Positions 22,867 through 35,598 of a stretch of DNA of 64,000 nt are shown piece after piece. Both the position numbers and the translations under genes were made by a program. How positions within the stretch are numbered: the first letter of the stretch is position 1; each line of letters opens with the position of its first letter. The stretch is from the NCBI GenBank assembly GCA_022836615.1, contig MU405361.1, positions 27,311 through 91,310 of the forward strand. The letters run 5' to 3'. The notes under the pieces are model-generated. The model did not search any database, was not told the DNA's origin, and was given only the letters and a program-made list of their open reading frames with translations. This DNA comes from Annulohypoxylon bovei var. microspora (lineage: Eukaryota > Ascomycota > Sordariomycetes > Xylariales > Hypoxylaceae).

Positions 22867-23687
22867 GAGGCTATAACTCACCTCTCGATGGCTGCGGAAA
22901 AATAAAGGGTGTCATGATAGAGATGATTAGTATGAATTTATGATCCTCGGGAAGATAGATGGAAAATAGGTAAATAGGGCTTATATAAAGCGGATCCATC
23001 TCAATGCTATAGCTAAACCCCGTGAAATTTTATCTAGGTAGGTACCCAGGTAGTAGGTGAGGCAGGAAATCCTTACTTCCATTTCTCTACCTACTCGTCC
23101 CTAGGTAGCGACCATCATAGGCGGATTTCGTGGGTTCTATATTTCTCGATACCTATTATGATAAAGGTGGAATTAAAGCTACCTAGGTACCTTGTAGGAC
23201 AAGTAGATGCCCCAAAATAGGGGTAGCGCAAGAGCCAAGCTAATGATACGTTGGCTCAGTGTTACCATGCCGTAATATTGCTGTTCTGTCCATCGTCTTT
23301 CCAGGAACTCGACCTTATTAGAGAAATAAAGTACCTAGGTATATTCCCGATCAATGGATGGGGCATATTTCAAGTTTAGCGCCGTTAACATCTTCTAAAT
23401 CACCGGGAGAGCGAAAAGTTTCGATAGGCCTAACTTAAGCATGAAATGTTCGAATTGAATTTATTATCGCCAGAAAAAGTGATATACAGTGCGACGCATT
23501 TAACAACAATGTGCGCGCATCACATAGCGTCAATCATATACAAGCATCAATAAGTCATCCCCGGCCAGCCCCTAATCACCCCTTAGCCCAACCCCATCCA
23601 TCCGTTCACCTATCCCCCAAGAACGTGCGGCCAATCCCTTGGGCACGATCATCGTAATATCACAAGCGCCCTTGCAATACGTGTTAT
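22867..23687. other. Intergenic spacer between convergent genes
   Basis: Separates the nucleotidase and aspartic protease 3' ends. TAGGTA motifs at 23035-23055, 23100 and 23180-23195. No gene seen. Confidence 0.5.
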
Positions 23688-24979
23688 TTACAAGTCCTTG
23701 CTAGCCCAGCCAAGTCTCGGGCTTCCCGTAGACTGGTCGAAGACCACGAAAGCAGCCTTGAGAGCGACGTCACCGAAGATGGAGAAACCAATACCGTCGT
23801 CGGACTGGATACCTCCGAAGCAAGTCGTGTCGTCAACTGGTGCGTAGTTGATGAACTCGCCGGGAATGGTGAACTTGGCGCCTTCGACACCGAAGACGAA
23901 GTCGGGAGGGGTGGTGGAGCAAGGGAAGGTGTATCCGCCCTGGGTGCTGTCGAGCTTGGAACCAGTCACCTTCTTGTAGTAGGCGGTCACAATAGAGTCC
24001 GGCAGAAGAGCCAGAGTGGTGCCGGTGTCGGCAATGCCGTCGAAGGACGTGCTCTTGAAGGCCCCGGTGCCGATGCCGTAGCCAGTCGAGCTGAAGCTCC
24101 AGAAACCCTGGCTATTGTCCACGTCCGTATAGGTGATGGCACCAGTATACTTAGAATCGTCAATGACACCGAAGTCATAGGTACCAGCTATTTGAGGTAT
24201 TAGCAACTTATACAGACACCGGGATTCGTGGGTTGAGGGGCAAGGGGCAACCTACCAGTGTGGTACTTGAGGTCAGCAGTCCAAGCCGCAGTATCTAGGC
24301 TAGACGCAATGTTGTCGAAGAAGGTCTTCTGTGCCTTGGGCTCCACCGTGTTGATGCTGCTGAAGGCAAGGCCTAGGAGACCGTCGTTGTTGGTGTCGCT
24401 CTGGAATTCCGAGGAAACCTTGGACGCAGCCTCGACGGCCTGGCTCTTGTACGTAACTCCTCCGACGGTAACTGTGTCGGTGTACACGGTACCGCTGGAC
24501 GAGCTGCCGTCGCCGTAGGAAATCTGCCAGGTAGCGCCGCTAACCTTCTTAGCGCTGGTGCTCTTGCTGGGAGCGTACTGAGTCTGTCCGCTGACGGAGC
24601 TGGAAGAGAGCAGAGTGCTGAAGACCCAGAGATCTGAAGAGCCGGAGTCGAAGTCCAGGTTGAGCTTCTGGGCCGGAGTACCGATCGAGACGGGCGTCAG
24701 GTACTCGGTATCGTATTGCTCCGGGGTGGTCTTGACGCTTCCGCTGCTACGTCGGGCGAGCTTGAAGTCGGCCACGGTCTTTGCGAGCCCTTCCGGTACC
24801 TTGGCACCGTACTTAAGGTAAGTCCTGGCCATCTGAGCGGGACCGTGGGCCTTGAAGTTGGTGTTGTTAACCTGAGGGACGGAGAAAGTCCCGACCTTGG
24901 TCGTGGGGGGAGTGGGAGTTGCGGTAGCAAGACCGACGACGGCGGCCGCGACGGCGAGTTTACCAGCTGAGCCAACCAT
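23688..24979 (-). CDS. Secreted pepsin-type aspartic protease (A1, endothiapepsin-like)
   Basis: Exons 24256-24979 and 23688-24187 with one 68-bp intron (GTAGGT..CTAAT..TAG); 407 residues. Residues 1-~20 form a signal peptide (GKLAVAAAVVGLATA) and residues ~21-85 a propeptide (FSVPQVNNTNFKAHGP..). The mature enzyme has both catalytic aspartates: LDFDSGSSDLW (DSG) and FDGIADTGTTLALLP (DTG). The flap tyrosine is in ISYGDGSSSSGTVYTDTV. One disulfide is expected between the Cys of YTFPCSTT and that of DDTTCFGG. Length and order match Cryphonectria endothiapepsin and aspergillopepsin I. The enzyme acts outside the cell at acidic pH on protein substrates. No GPI-anchor tail is seen. Confidence 0.93.
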
Positions 24980-25162
24980 TTTGAATATATAGAATATACA
25001 GTGCTAACGATGAGTGGTTTCAAAAACGAATGAATACAGCGAGAGACAATGAGTGTTATATATGTTCAGAGAAGCTTGTCGGTGGTGTTGGCAGTTCGAG
25101 ATCTCCTTGCGTCGAGGGATGTCGAGTAGAATGTTTGTCTCCAAGTCGGCTGGGCAAACAGG

Positions 25163-25170
25163 TATTTATA
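25163..25170 (-). promoter_or_regulatory. TATA box of the aspartic protease gene
   Basis: TATAAATA on the minus strand, about 185 bp before the protease ATG at 24979. It is the only good TATA match in this upstream region; transcription start not determined. Confidence 0.4.
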
Positions 25171-28100
25171 ACTGAAGGCCGAGAGGGTTGCGATCGCGAA
25201 CAAGACAGAAAGAGTAGGTGAATTAGAGATGGAGCAGGGAACTAGCCTAGGGGTCCGCTGATCTCCTAATCGACGACCGAAGCAGCTGCACTTACAGACT
25301 TAGTAGGGCAGTTATGGTTATCGAACCTGAGCTACCCCCGTTCGAAGTGGGTTTCCTGGGATCATAGCTGCCGTTACGGGAAAGATGCTATAGCAAGTAA
25401 TACGGAGGAGATCAATCACGTCTTTTAAATCGGCCTTTAGCCCATCTTGATCGACTCAGGCTGTGCGAAGGGGGGGGAGGCCGGACAGGGCTCTGGTTTG
25501 TGGGACGCGGCGGCTTGGCAAGCAGATCTGAACCAGCAAAATTAGAACAACTAGCCCCGAGTTTCGCACTGATTGGTTAGCAGTTTTGATATGCTTAATT
25601 CGTCGTCCAACGACGGACGGACTCATCCCACCCCTCCTGGGAGAACCCTCCAGGTTTCTAATTCTCTATGCCGTCGCGCGTAATTCCCGTTGGCCTCCCC
25701 CGTCTTCACCTGGCGCGGATCGTTGGCTGGCTAACTATGCTTTCCTCCCTCTAGTCCTGCAATCATGTCATATCATGTCATGTCCTATCCCTCGACTATA
25801 CCACCCCGACCGGTCATGGATCTTCGGGACCACCCTCGGAAGCATGTGAGAGACGCATTCGGGGACCGGGCTGGAGAAGGCGGTGATTTGATGGATACGA
25901 AAAGATAGAGAGATGAAAGGGGACGGGACCGCATGGATCATTATTGTCGTTAATGTCTTACAACAGGCTTCTCTAGAATATCTTAGACCAACCACGTTGG
26001 GCATCTCTGAACATAGCAGTAAGTTAGAATGCGGACTATGGCACCATGGCACTATGCAACGCACCCTGCTGACTCGTGCGTGGTTTAGCGCGGTTGGACA
26101 TGCCGTACAGCGTTGGAGATCTGCGCAAATAATGCATTGTTCCCCTGCTCTATATGTACCTATACCTACCGGGCTCTACGGGCTGTGGTGGCGTTTCAGA
26201 TAGGAACCTACACCACACCACTTTGGCACATGCCGTGGGGGGGTTAGGCTGTGCGGGATACAGCTCGTTATTGATCGAAACTTGGCGTTTTTTGGCAGGT
26301 CGTCGGTATCACTTGATCTCTTGGCTGGTGAACCATCGACCCCGTCTACGACAGGAGGCACACCACATGCTCGTCGAGTGAGACCTCAGCTGGGACTCTT
26401 GGAAATAAAATAAAAACAAGCCTTTCCAAGCCCTTTCCCCGGATCTTGGCTGCTTGATCCGTTGGCATCGTGTGTTTTCGCTAAAGAAAATGACGTAGGT
26501 GTCTCTCGTCGATGCATTGTACAACCGTTACCACGACAATTACTTACCCACTCGTATTATTATTGTCTTACCTGGTGTAGGTAGGTAATATGTAAATTGT
26601 AATAAGCTATAAGTCATCCGTTGTAGATCTCGCGCTTGTTAGCCCTAGTCTATACGGATCCGTACTAGAAATGTGTTAGCAGCACGTGCTAGTGGTAGAA
26701 GAACCCAGCAACAATAATTCCAAAATCCCAAGAGGTAAAAGGTATGCAAAAGGTAAAAGATGGATGAAAGACGAAAGGTCCCGACCGAGAGGTTCAGGGG
26801 ACGAAAGAAAGGCACAAGCAATCCGAGGCCTGTGATAGGGCAGAGTACACACTTACTCAGACCCCTACAATTAATGACAGAAGCCTATCTATCTCTTGAT
26901 TCCCCAGTTTCGCCACATATGATCGTCACTGCGCCGCGCATTGATTGGATCTTGCGGAATTCATGCATCGACCTAGGAACCCCCCAGTCATCCCCAGTCA
27001 CCTCGGATTCCTCCTATCGGAATTTTATCTCGAAAGATCGACACTATTTTTAAGCTATGAAGGTAGGTAAATACCTAGTTAGGCTACCAACTTACATATC
27101 GTATCGGTAACATGAGGAGGTAGGTAGATAGGTAGGCAGGTAGGGAGGCAGTAGGCCGCCGAGGAGAATCAATAAAGCCGTTTTCAACAATGGATCGCAA
27201 CGCCATTCGGCCAGCAATGACATTGCATGCTTCAATCTAACAATGACTACATGCACCTACCTACCTATTCGAGGAGTTCGCCGTACTAGTACGCAGTAGG
27301 TGTCAGTGCCTGATGACAGCCCGTAGCCGCATCGACAAGCCCTAGGGTCTTTGCGATCCTAGCAACGTTAGACTTGGTCAAACCGAGGACGATATTAAGG
27401 CGCGGCACGCACTGGCAAATCGGATCGGCTTGAGCGAACGGATCGGGCAAAAAACCCTAGGAGCAGAAAATCGCAGCCGCCGAGGACCATGTACATAAGT
27501 AAATGACTAAGATGTTTAAACATAATGCCATCCCATCCCATCCCGGGTTCTATTTAATGCTCCTTCGTTTCCGAGTAACGTAACGCATAATGAAACTAAA
27601 CGCCACTGGGGGCTGCGCCGGCGTACCCACGGGAGCTAGAACCTTTCTACAACGAGTTTCCTAACCCGGACACCGCCTAGCTGACCAAATCACTTAGTAG
27701 GTACCCAAAGCCGAGGGAATATCAAGCACTAAGGACAAGCCACATTTTAAGCATTATTCTTAGACTGGTAGGTAGATTACCATTTCGCCCTAGTGTACCT
27801 GCATGTTAAGACATTAATGGATCGCATAGTAGAGCCTCCTCCGGCAAGCGGCGGCCCCGTGCATTAATATGCAGTACCGTTGCTAACTTCGGCCGTCTCC
27901 GAATACAAAATACTGATATGAGAATATTCAGACCAATAGGACTTAATTCAATTATGTGCGTTATTAATAATTGGAGTTGAAAAGAAGCCAAGTTACTATC
28001 CACTGATACTGTAAGAACGCCACCAGAACTTGAAGCCAGAAAATAGCCTACCTATCCATACATATTCTGTCCTCTATATGGTTCTCGGGGTGGTAAAGGT

Positions 28101-31100
28101 CTCGTATAAAAGCCCCCGTATATACCTAGGTAGGTAGGTATGTGCCGATATCATCAAACGAACCAATCACATCGTGGGAGCCGCACCTGCAATTGCCCCT
28201 GATCCCCGGAGTGAAGAAGCGGGAAGCTAAGTAAGGACTTACTTATATTGGGTATGTCGCCGAAAAGAACAGTGTTCTAGAAGCAGAGACAGCATCTAGC
28301 ATGTTTCTAGGGTAGCGATAAATCGTAAATGTTAGAGAGCCGATGAATTTGTAGAAATTATGTTGAAGGTATGTAAGAAACATACCTGTACCAACCCGTA
28401 CCTAGATACGAACTCATTCACCACTTGATTTGCATTTATCGGCGAAAGGAGTAACACAGTAAATGATCGTAATATACCTAAGTAGGTACTTAGTTTAATA
28501 ACAGACTGCTACTCTTTTAGAACCTAATATCGCAAATCATCAAGTATGTTGCCCCGTAAAATATAGCGTCGCATTGCTATCTCTTCTAGGTAGGTGGACT
28601 TCCACTCGGAATCTGATCACACAGCCTGATTCCTTGATCCGACGACACATTCTACATAGACTCGAACCCGTACTATTAGTTAATCAGAATTCCAATCGGC
28701 CTTCCTCTTCTGTTACTACTCTTTATCGTACTTTCACTGCATTTCCTACACTCTTCGTGCTTCACGCTCAATCCAACCTCCCGTGTCCGTATTAGCTAGC
28801 GCGTAGCGTGATGTCTTCTAACCGCGTGTCTGTACCTATCACTTCTTGGAGATTAGAGCATTTGGGGTTCCCCTTCTCGTATGTACCCGTGGTGAAGGCA
28901 TAGATTTTCAAATATCGTACTTTCTTGTTCAGTTGGATCTTTCGAGGGAAGCTAGCCTAGCGTAGTTTCACGGGCCAATATACTGTTTTCGAAGCTTTTC
29001 AGCCATGGGGATGTTGTTGAGTGGTAATTCACGAGCTGCTTAGTGTAGTTGGGTGAAGAAAAGAAGGCATAATATCTTCTGTGACAAGGGAGATATCATA
29101 TGCACATACATGGATGCACAAAGAGTCATCCTCTCGTTTTTATGGTAAATAAGTAAGTGTTATAAACCTAAATAGGTACCTAAATTGAGTCATTGATGTG
29201 TTTCTTACTGGTAACTTGATTCCCATTAATATTCCGTTAGATTAGGTACCTGCAGCTTGACTGAACGAGTGCTCTCCCGATGGAATGGAACCGTTGTGTG
29301 TTGGTAAAAATGCTATTATATTTAACCCGATGCTCAGGAATGTATAATAAGGATTATATAAATTGGAAGTTTTATCAAATGTTAAATATTTCACAAGTTT
29401 CTGTAAAGTATATCTGGGTAGGTACGAACCCCGGTAGGTTGAATATTATTAAAGGTCTGGCCTGCCGGATATCTAGTCGTTGAAGGTCTGGTCGGAACGG
29501 GCTTCGGCCCATTAGAAGCTTAGTCCGTTAGGAGAAGACCTATTGGTGGATGATTTTAGGATAGCGAAGAAAAGTGCTTGATCTATATGCATACAGCAAT
29601 CCTAGGTAGATAGTTCTACATCACTTTAGGTCTTGGAGGCCCAGCTAATCTAGGCGAGACTTGAACCGAAGGTGTCACGGCCAGGCTGGTTACCCTACTA
29701 AATGCAAAGAGTCTCTAGTTACGTCGTAGAGGCGAAAGGTACCTATACATAAATTACTGTTGGTTGGGGGAAGGGTAGCACTGAGTATATCTCTAATACT
29801 GCGAGATGTCCTTTTGCTACAATCCGGGATTCTTCACTCACTTTCATGGTGTTAGAAATCTCTTGTAACTTTTTCTTCCCGTACTACCATCTTGCCTTGC
29901 TCCAGCCTTTCTGAATCCCCCAATTTAGTTATGCCATTGTGTACCTAGATTTTCCTAGCTTAAGAGTCTTTGTTAGGAAGATCCATCATGTAATATCCAG
30001 GTTACGGGATACTGTATAGGTAGGTACTTAGTTGAGTAGGCAGGTAGGTAGGTAGGTAAGTATTGATATGAATTGGCATATGAACCTGCGGCTCGGGGTC
30101 GAGTTGAGCTATGGCTTGGCCCTTATTCCCGAACATGAAAAATGGGAAAGGTCTGATAATACCAAATAGCCATCCCGTCCTATATTGATGATACCGATCC
30201 TAATCAATGATAACGTTGAAACCTCCTGTGTCATTTGCTCGACCTTAGATTAGGTAAATCTCCATTACCTGAAGTCTCACAATCCGTATCGTTCGTGATT
30301 GTAGCGACGCTATCTACGAGAATGAGACTATTTCTCTAAATCCAACCTAAATTATCATCACAAAATCAAAATGCCGCGCTCTTTTCAAAATTAAACATGA
30401 TAAAAATCTCGGCATTTACTTGGGCCTGAGATAATCAGGGGTTTTATAGTGCGTGGATGTGATAGCGTAAAGAAAATACAATGAGTAATACAATATAAAA
30501 TAATAAACTACTTATAGGTAGGTAGGTATTTGGGTATAACTGAGATGGGAGCACGTTAGAAGATCCATACCTCCTTACGAGGTAAGCATGCGGTGTCAAA
30601 AGAAAGGGATAAGAGGTATGTCAATATAAGTGTACACAAATGAGTAGTTAGGTTAAGTACTAACGAAGACTAGCCATCTACTCAAACTTTGTCATGTTCT
30701 GGCACTTTTGCAGTGCCCACACTGGCGTTTGATGGTCTCTGGTCAGTTACCTTCGATAGTAGAATAGAGGCATTAAACCCCGATAACGGTAGTGCTAACA
30801 TTACTAACTACCTCGTCACGGGTGCTGCCGTGGGTGCGCTTGCAATAATACAAGATGAGAAGCCAAACTCGAGCATAAAGGTATAAATATCAAACATTGG
30901 CCACTGTCGATACATTCATAGCAATAAAAAGTGCCTATACTAGCATAATAAATAATTATATAGTGTATAAAAAAGGAAATCCTCGCATGGTTATCTTCTG
31001 CCTCACATTAAACTCTAACCTAGTTAAACTCTAGGTAGCTTAAACACTCACCTGGGCTTTTCTGAGATGGGCAGTAGGATTTTAAAGGTTAACATCGCAT

Positions 31101-31840
31101 CTTGATCGATATTAAAATTTAAACCTCCTATTCAATCAATTAGGTAAGTTTGATGGGATTCATTGTTATATTTAAGCTTCCGAATTTATCATGCTATAAA
31201 AGGTTGTCATTTCCTTCATCATTTTCATGTGTTTGAGGCTCATTCGATACCTAGGTATGTATCCTTTATATATTGATACCTGGGCATCTGATAGGCACCT
31301 ATCAACTATCTACAAGGAATTAGTATATTAAGTGGCAAAGTAATTAGTTACCTACTTAGGTGGAAAAAATAAGTCGAATTTTTCGAGTTCCCCCCTTTTC
31401 TTTCCCCCTTTTTAAATTTAAGTCAGAATATGTTCCCTCTCTGCACTTGTTGAAGTTCGAACCTGATTTTCCGTTGTGGTTTATATATCAGTATTCTTCT
31501 AACTAGCCAATCCGACTTCAATGGCGTGGTCTTCACAAGAAAGCCTAATAATGACACTCCGATAAAGACTGACCACATGATGAGTATGACTTGAACGTGA
31601 ACCGATATTACGGACGCCATTGCCCATCCCGATAGCGTAAGTGTAGGATCATGTAAATGATTTAAGGCTAACGATGGTACTAGGAGGCGAGACGAAAAGT
31701 TAAGTTGATTATAAAACTACCTAGGTGATATCATATAAAGACACCTAATGACCAGTCCTAGCACATCTATCACGATCTGCCCTCAACACTTAATTAAAGC
31801 ATACAATCTTCCTAAAGTCCTTCTACTAAAGATCAAGCTA
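25171..31840. other. Large gene-poor region (6.7 kb)
   Basis: I see no gene I can support. TACCTA/TAGGTA arrays recur at 26575-26585, 27060-27150, 27255-27270, 28125-28140, 30020-30060 and 30515-30530. Two short frames look like possible gene relics: 30689-30886 (plus; FDGLWSVTFDSRIEALNPDN) and 31423-31620 (minus; a hydrophobic segment then TTPLKSDW, like a transporter C-terminus). Neither has flanking exons. No tRNA, terminal inverted repeats or target-site duplications were found. Confidence 0.5.
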
Positions 31841-32571
31841 TTATGCCGTAATCTTGATGAATGCCGTAGTTTCATTTGCGCTCAATGCCTCGCCGGTCAC
31901 GGGGTCGGCGCTGTTGGGTCCTAGAAGCCGTGCGTAGTAATAGTCCTGGCCGCTAGAGCCAACATTTGCCGCCTCATACTTGAGACCCCACGAGGTGCTA
32001 GTGTTATAGCTTCCAAGGAACACACCGTCTTGCTTCACATCGCCGACGTAGTGCTCAAAGATCTGGGGCGTCTCGCCATCGATCTTCCACATCAAGGCCG
32101 CGTCGTACGGGTAAGACGAAATCACCAAAGGAATCCATTGGTAACTTGTCGGTGCCCCGGCGGCTGTCAAGTCGGTCGGCACCCAACCTTGGAGTTCACC
32201 CGCGTCACACTTCAAGGGATTCTTAGCGATATCATTGCGAGTAGGGAATGTGATCTGCGGCAGTTTATTAGAATAGGGTTATGACAACCTCGGATGTAAG
32301 TACTCACGGAACCCCATCGCAAACTAGGCTTGGTATCGGTGCTAGGGTTGAAGGACACTGAGTAAACGGAGGTGTCGCTGAATCCTTCAATGGCAACATT
32401 GTCGCTATCGACTAATTGGATAGTCCATGGCCCGGCTGTGTCCGTTGAGGCGTCATATCCGGGGTAAGATGAACAGTCCTCGGAGGGCAAGACATTTGCA
32501 GTCACATCCGGGGTTGCACCAGCGAACGGGGCAACGGCAAGGAGAGAAGCGAGAGCGAGTTCGGTGAACAT
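31841..32571 (-). CDS. Small secreted protein, hypothetical
   Basis: Exons 32308-32571 and 31841-32254 with a 53-bp intron (GTGAGT..CTAAT..CAG), joined in phase 0; 225 residues. It begins with a clear signal peptide (MFTELALASLLAVAPFAGA). The mature part is beta-rich, with Trp/Tyr-rich segments (WTIQLVDSDN, YQWIPLVISSYPYDAALMWK) and only two cysteines. There is a potential N-glycosylation site, NTST, and another, NETT, near the end. No GPI signal. I do not recognise a named domain; it resembles conserved secreted or cell-wall-associated fungal proteins. It could be an effector-like or surface protein; no function is assigned. Confidence 0.75.
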
Positions 32572-33640
32572 CTTGGCAGGTTATACCTAGGTAAGCTTTC
32601 AAAAGAGCACGAAGCGAATAAAACAACGAGTGAATAAGTGCTTGACGACCTCAAGAAGATGAAACGAAAAACTAGTGGGAAAACGACAGTATTTATTTTC
32701 TATCAACCCCTGAAAATAGCTGAACTGAATTTCTATCTAATTACATTATACTAGGCAGTATGTGAGGCACAGCACAAAGCTGAATGCCCATGCGAACCGA
32801 TTCCCAGGCATTTACTAGTCTAGACCATAGGGCTCGCTTGGATCTGAAGTTCCAGTGCATGAAGAAGTGGAACAACTCGGCGAATATGAGATTAGTGCCA
32901 ATATGGAATATCTCAGGGGTATCTATTTAAGCTTAGTTTGGCTAGGCCTGATTGGTTATCGTCACGGATGCCTGTCGTGAAGCTAGACTGATCCGGAACG
33001 AACTTATAATTTCGCTTCGTAAAGCAGGCAGATGCGCAGGCAGGATTTGAGGCTCGGCTGTACCGATCATACCATTATTAAAAAATATAATAATATAATA
33101 GTATGTATGCGCACACATACGATACCTAAGGTAACTACATATGCAATCCTTATATTGATATCTATCACCAGACACCATCACGCCAATACTAGGATGGATG
33201 ACTCTTCAAGATGACCGCACCAAATAATTCAATCAGCTAATTCGTAAAAGCTCGAGACCATCAGTTCATCTTAGAAGCGGCACAAACAGGACTGTGTACG
33301 TACGTCGCCCCTAGTTCATCAAACCCTTTAACCTAGTTAGAGAATAACATTTATATAATACCTATGAAACTGCAATTAACAACACGATTGTTATTTTATA
33401 CTGATCAAAGATAAGAGTTTCGCGAGTAGCTGCAAGTGCTATTGTTACGGGAAAATGTGGGACTCATTGCCAGCCATACAGCTACAGTGGTATATATACG
33501 TGACAGCTATGAGACATACTCTTATACTATTTTCGCAGCTCTCAACACTGTGTGAGTCTTTGATTTATTAATCCGTAAGATACCTAAGAATGGTATTTCA
33601 CTTTACAAGGCAGGTACTTACGTAGGTAATAGTATGTTTA
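32572..33640. other. Intergenic spacer
   Basis: Upstream of the secreted-protein gene. Contains an AT-rich run near 33075-33105 and a few TACCTA motifs. No gene seen. Confidence 0.5.
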
Positions 33641-34345
33641 TCACTTAGCTAGGAGATGTAGAGGCGTATTGCAATCTGATTCCGTGAAACTTGACGCTCG
33701 CCACATCTTATACGAGGTGTTGCACATGATAGCTAACTCCTTATAATAGGGATAAGGAACCCTATCCACAAGCCTTTCTCTCATCTAACTAGTATCCTAA
33801 GTTGGTCTCCGTAATGCTCTACAATACTCCGGATAGTATCCCGATTGCTCCGAGTCAAGGACTGCAACGGCTTCTGCACCCCGCACGAGAATATTGCGCG
33901 GATCAAAGTCATTGTGCGGCTTGACGATCTTGTAAAATCATATGACTATTCGTAGTCGCACGGAGTATATCGTAGAGCTTAAGCATCTATGGGTCGTCTC
34001 GACCGGTGGTCCACGTCTGAACGAGCACGCGGTTGAACGCCTCTTCATCGATGTACGCTCCGTAAGCACCGGAGTCATGCGTGAAGTACAAGTCTTCGCA
34101 AGCTGAGGCGTCAATACCGATGATAAAAGAGCAGCTAATATTGCAGAGCTGTGCGAAATGGTGACGGAGTTGACCCGTGATGATTCTTTCTCCTCTTGTA
34201 CCAAGCATGATCCAACCTCTCACCTTCGATATACTCTATTAATATCCGGAAATGGCCTCGGCAAGACGTATGGTCGATCCAGATTTGACTATGGTCTTAT
34301 CAGCTAGGCGATAATAAACACAATAGAATCGCCCATAGCAAATCG
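33641..34345 (-). pseudogene. Aminoglycoside-phosphotransferase-like (APH fold) kinase pseudogene, RIP-like mutations
   Basis: Pieces of a fungal APH/choline-kinase-like protein appear in the correct order on the minus strand but in changing frames. From the N-terminal side: a strand ending RLADKTIVKSGSTIRLAEA, then a deletion, the hinge EYIEGERLDHAWYK, a middle part with IDASACEDLYFTHDSGAYGAY, the catalytic loop HNDFDPRNILV and the metal-site region VAVLDSEQSGYYPEYCRA (the usual Trp is Ser here), then the C-terminal helices. At least two frameshifts, one internal deletion and three TAG stops break it. The three stops replace tryptophans expected by family pattern (after GRDDP, after RRPT and after DTS). 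TGG to TAG equals CpA to TpA on the other strand, the change favoured by repeat-induced point mutation. Confidence 0.78.
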
Positions 34346-34908
34346 CGCAAGACAGTTCTTATTTCGTAACGATTCGTCCTATGCTGTTATTTTCATAGAG
34401 AGACGATAGTTTTCCCTAGAGAATGGTGGATAGGTGAGACTTTTAAGCCCAGGAAGAAAAGGTCTAAATAATACCCTCTTCCACATCTCTTTTCGGCAGC
34501 AAACGTGATATTTCAACATTCTATCCTTTCCTATTTGTAATGACGTGAGAGTATTATCGAGAACTCTATGAAGGTTCTATAGAGATTTCACGGTATGTGT
34601 CTACGGTACATGCTAAAGTAGGGATGGGGTGAGTAGGGGAATGCCAAGATATGATGACATAATGTGGGGCAGCGTCATATCTAGGTACATAGGTACATAG
34701 TGCACAGATACATACATGCATCTAACATGCATGTGGGACCGTCTTGACCAAAGATCTTCCAATCTTATCTCATCAACATTTATGTATGTATGTACATAGT
34801 CCATCTAGATTTACATATGTACATACCAAAGCTAAGCTCAACAGAACCAAGACAAACCTGAGGGGTTCCAACTATCGCATCTATAATCGATCAATTTCCA
34901 ACTTCGCA
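34346..34908. other. Intergenic spacer
   Basis: Between the kinase pseudogene and the phosphatase gene, which are divergent. Contains short TATG/CATA and TACATA repeats around 34680-34830. No gene seen. Confidence 0.5.
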
Positions 34909-35598
34909 ATGTCGGACACGACTGCGGCTACGGGTGATGGATCGCATCCGCAAAAGATTTCGGTCCTCTTTGTCTGCTTGGGCAATATCTGCAGGTCTAC
35001 TATGGCAGAAGGTGTCTTCCGGTCCATCGTGAAAAACAGGTCGTCTCCGTACTACAACCTCGTCGACAAGGTCGACTCCTGCGGGACAGGTGCGAAGATC
35101 TACCTTACGAAACTCCCGCGTCTTGAGACAGTTCGTGCTAATAACAGTGTGATATAACAGGTGGGTACCACACTGGCGACGAACCCGACTCGAGAACCAT
35201 GTCGACCCTCGCAGACCATGGCATCACGAACTATACGCATGCGGCACGTAGGGTTAGTTCGAGAAATATGAAGAGGTCCGGCGTAGTATAAACGAGGAAA
35301 ACTAATAAATCATCGTCTTCAGGTTCGAGATAGTGACTTCCGCGACTTTGATTACATCTTTGCGATGGACAACGGGAATCTGGAGGATCTTGAGCGGTGG
35401 AAAAATAGAAGCCAGAAGTTATCTTCGTCTAAGGCGCAAGTGATCTTGTTCGGGGAGTTCTCGGGCACGGGTCGTAAAGAGGTGGTGCAGGACCCATACT
35501 ACGTCGGTCGTAACGCATTCGAGAAGGCGTTTGAGCAATGCAATAGATTTTCAACAAACTTTTTAGAACAGAAGTTCCCCGGCGTCTCTAGAGTCTAG
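34909..35598 (+). CDS. LTP1: Low-molecular-weight protein tyrosine phosphatase
   Basis: Exons 34909-35089, 35161-35252 and 35323-35598 (donors GTGCGA and GTTAGT; both introns end CAG); phases match and give 182 residues. The start at 34909 is chosen because the protein then begins just ahead of the core strand. The P-loop CLGNICRST carries the CX5R nucleophile and arginine (VLFVCLGNICRSTMAEGVF). The general-acid aspartate sits in the C-terminal VQDPYYVG. Exon joins recreate DSCGTGGYHTGDEPDSRT and the FDYIFAMDNGN core. It is cytosolic and dephosphorylates phosphotyrosine, orthologous in type to yeast Ltp1 and fission-yeast Stp1. Slightly longer than the usual ~160 residues because of a short N-terminal tail. 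Confidence 0.9.

Noticed and set aside
30689..30886. Possible relic of a secreted or enzyme gene
   Set aside because: Only 65 codons, no neighbouring exons or start; family not recognisable, so only mentioned within the spacer entry.
31423..31620. Possible relic of a transporter C-terminus
   Set aside because: One hydrophobic segment and a short tail are not enough to name a family.
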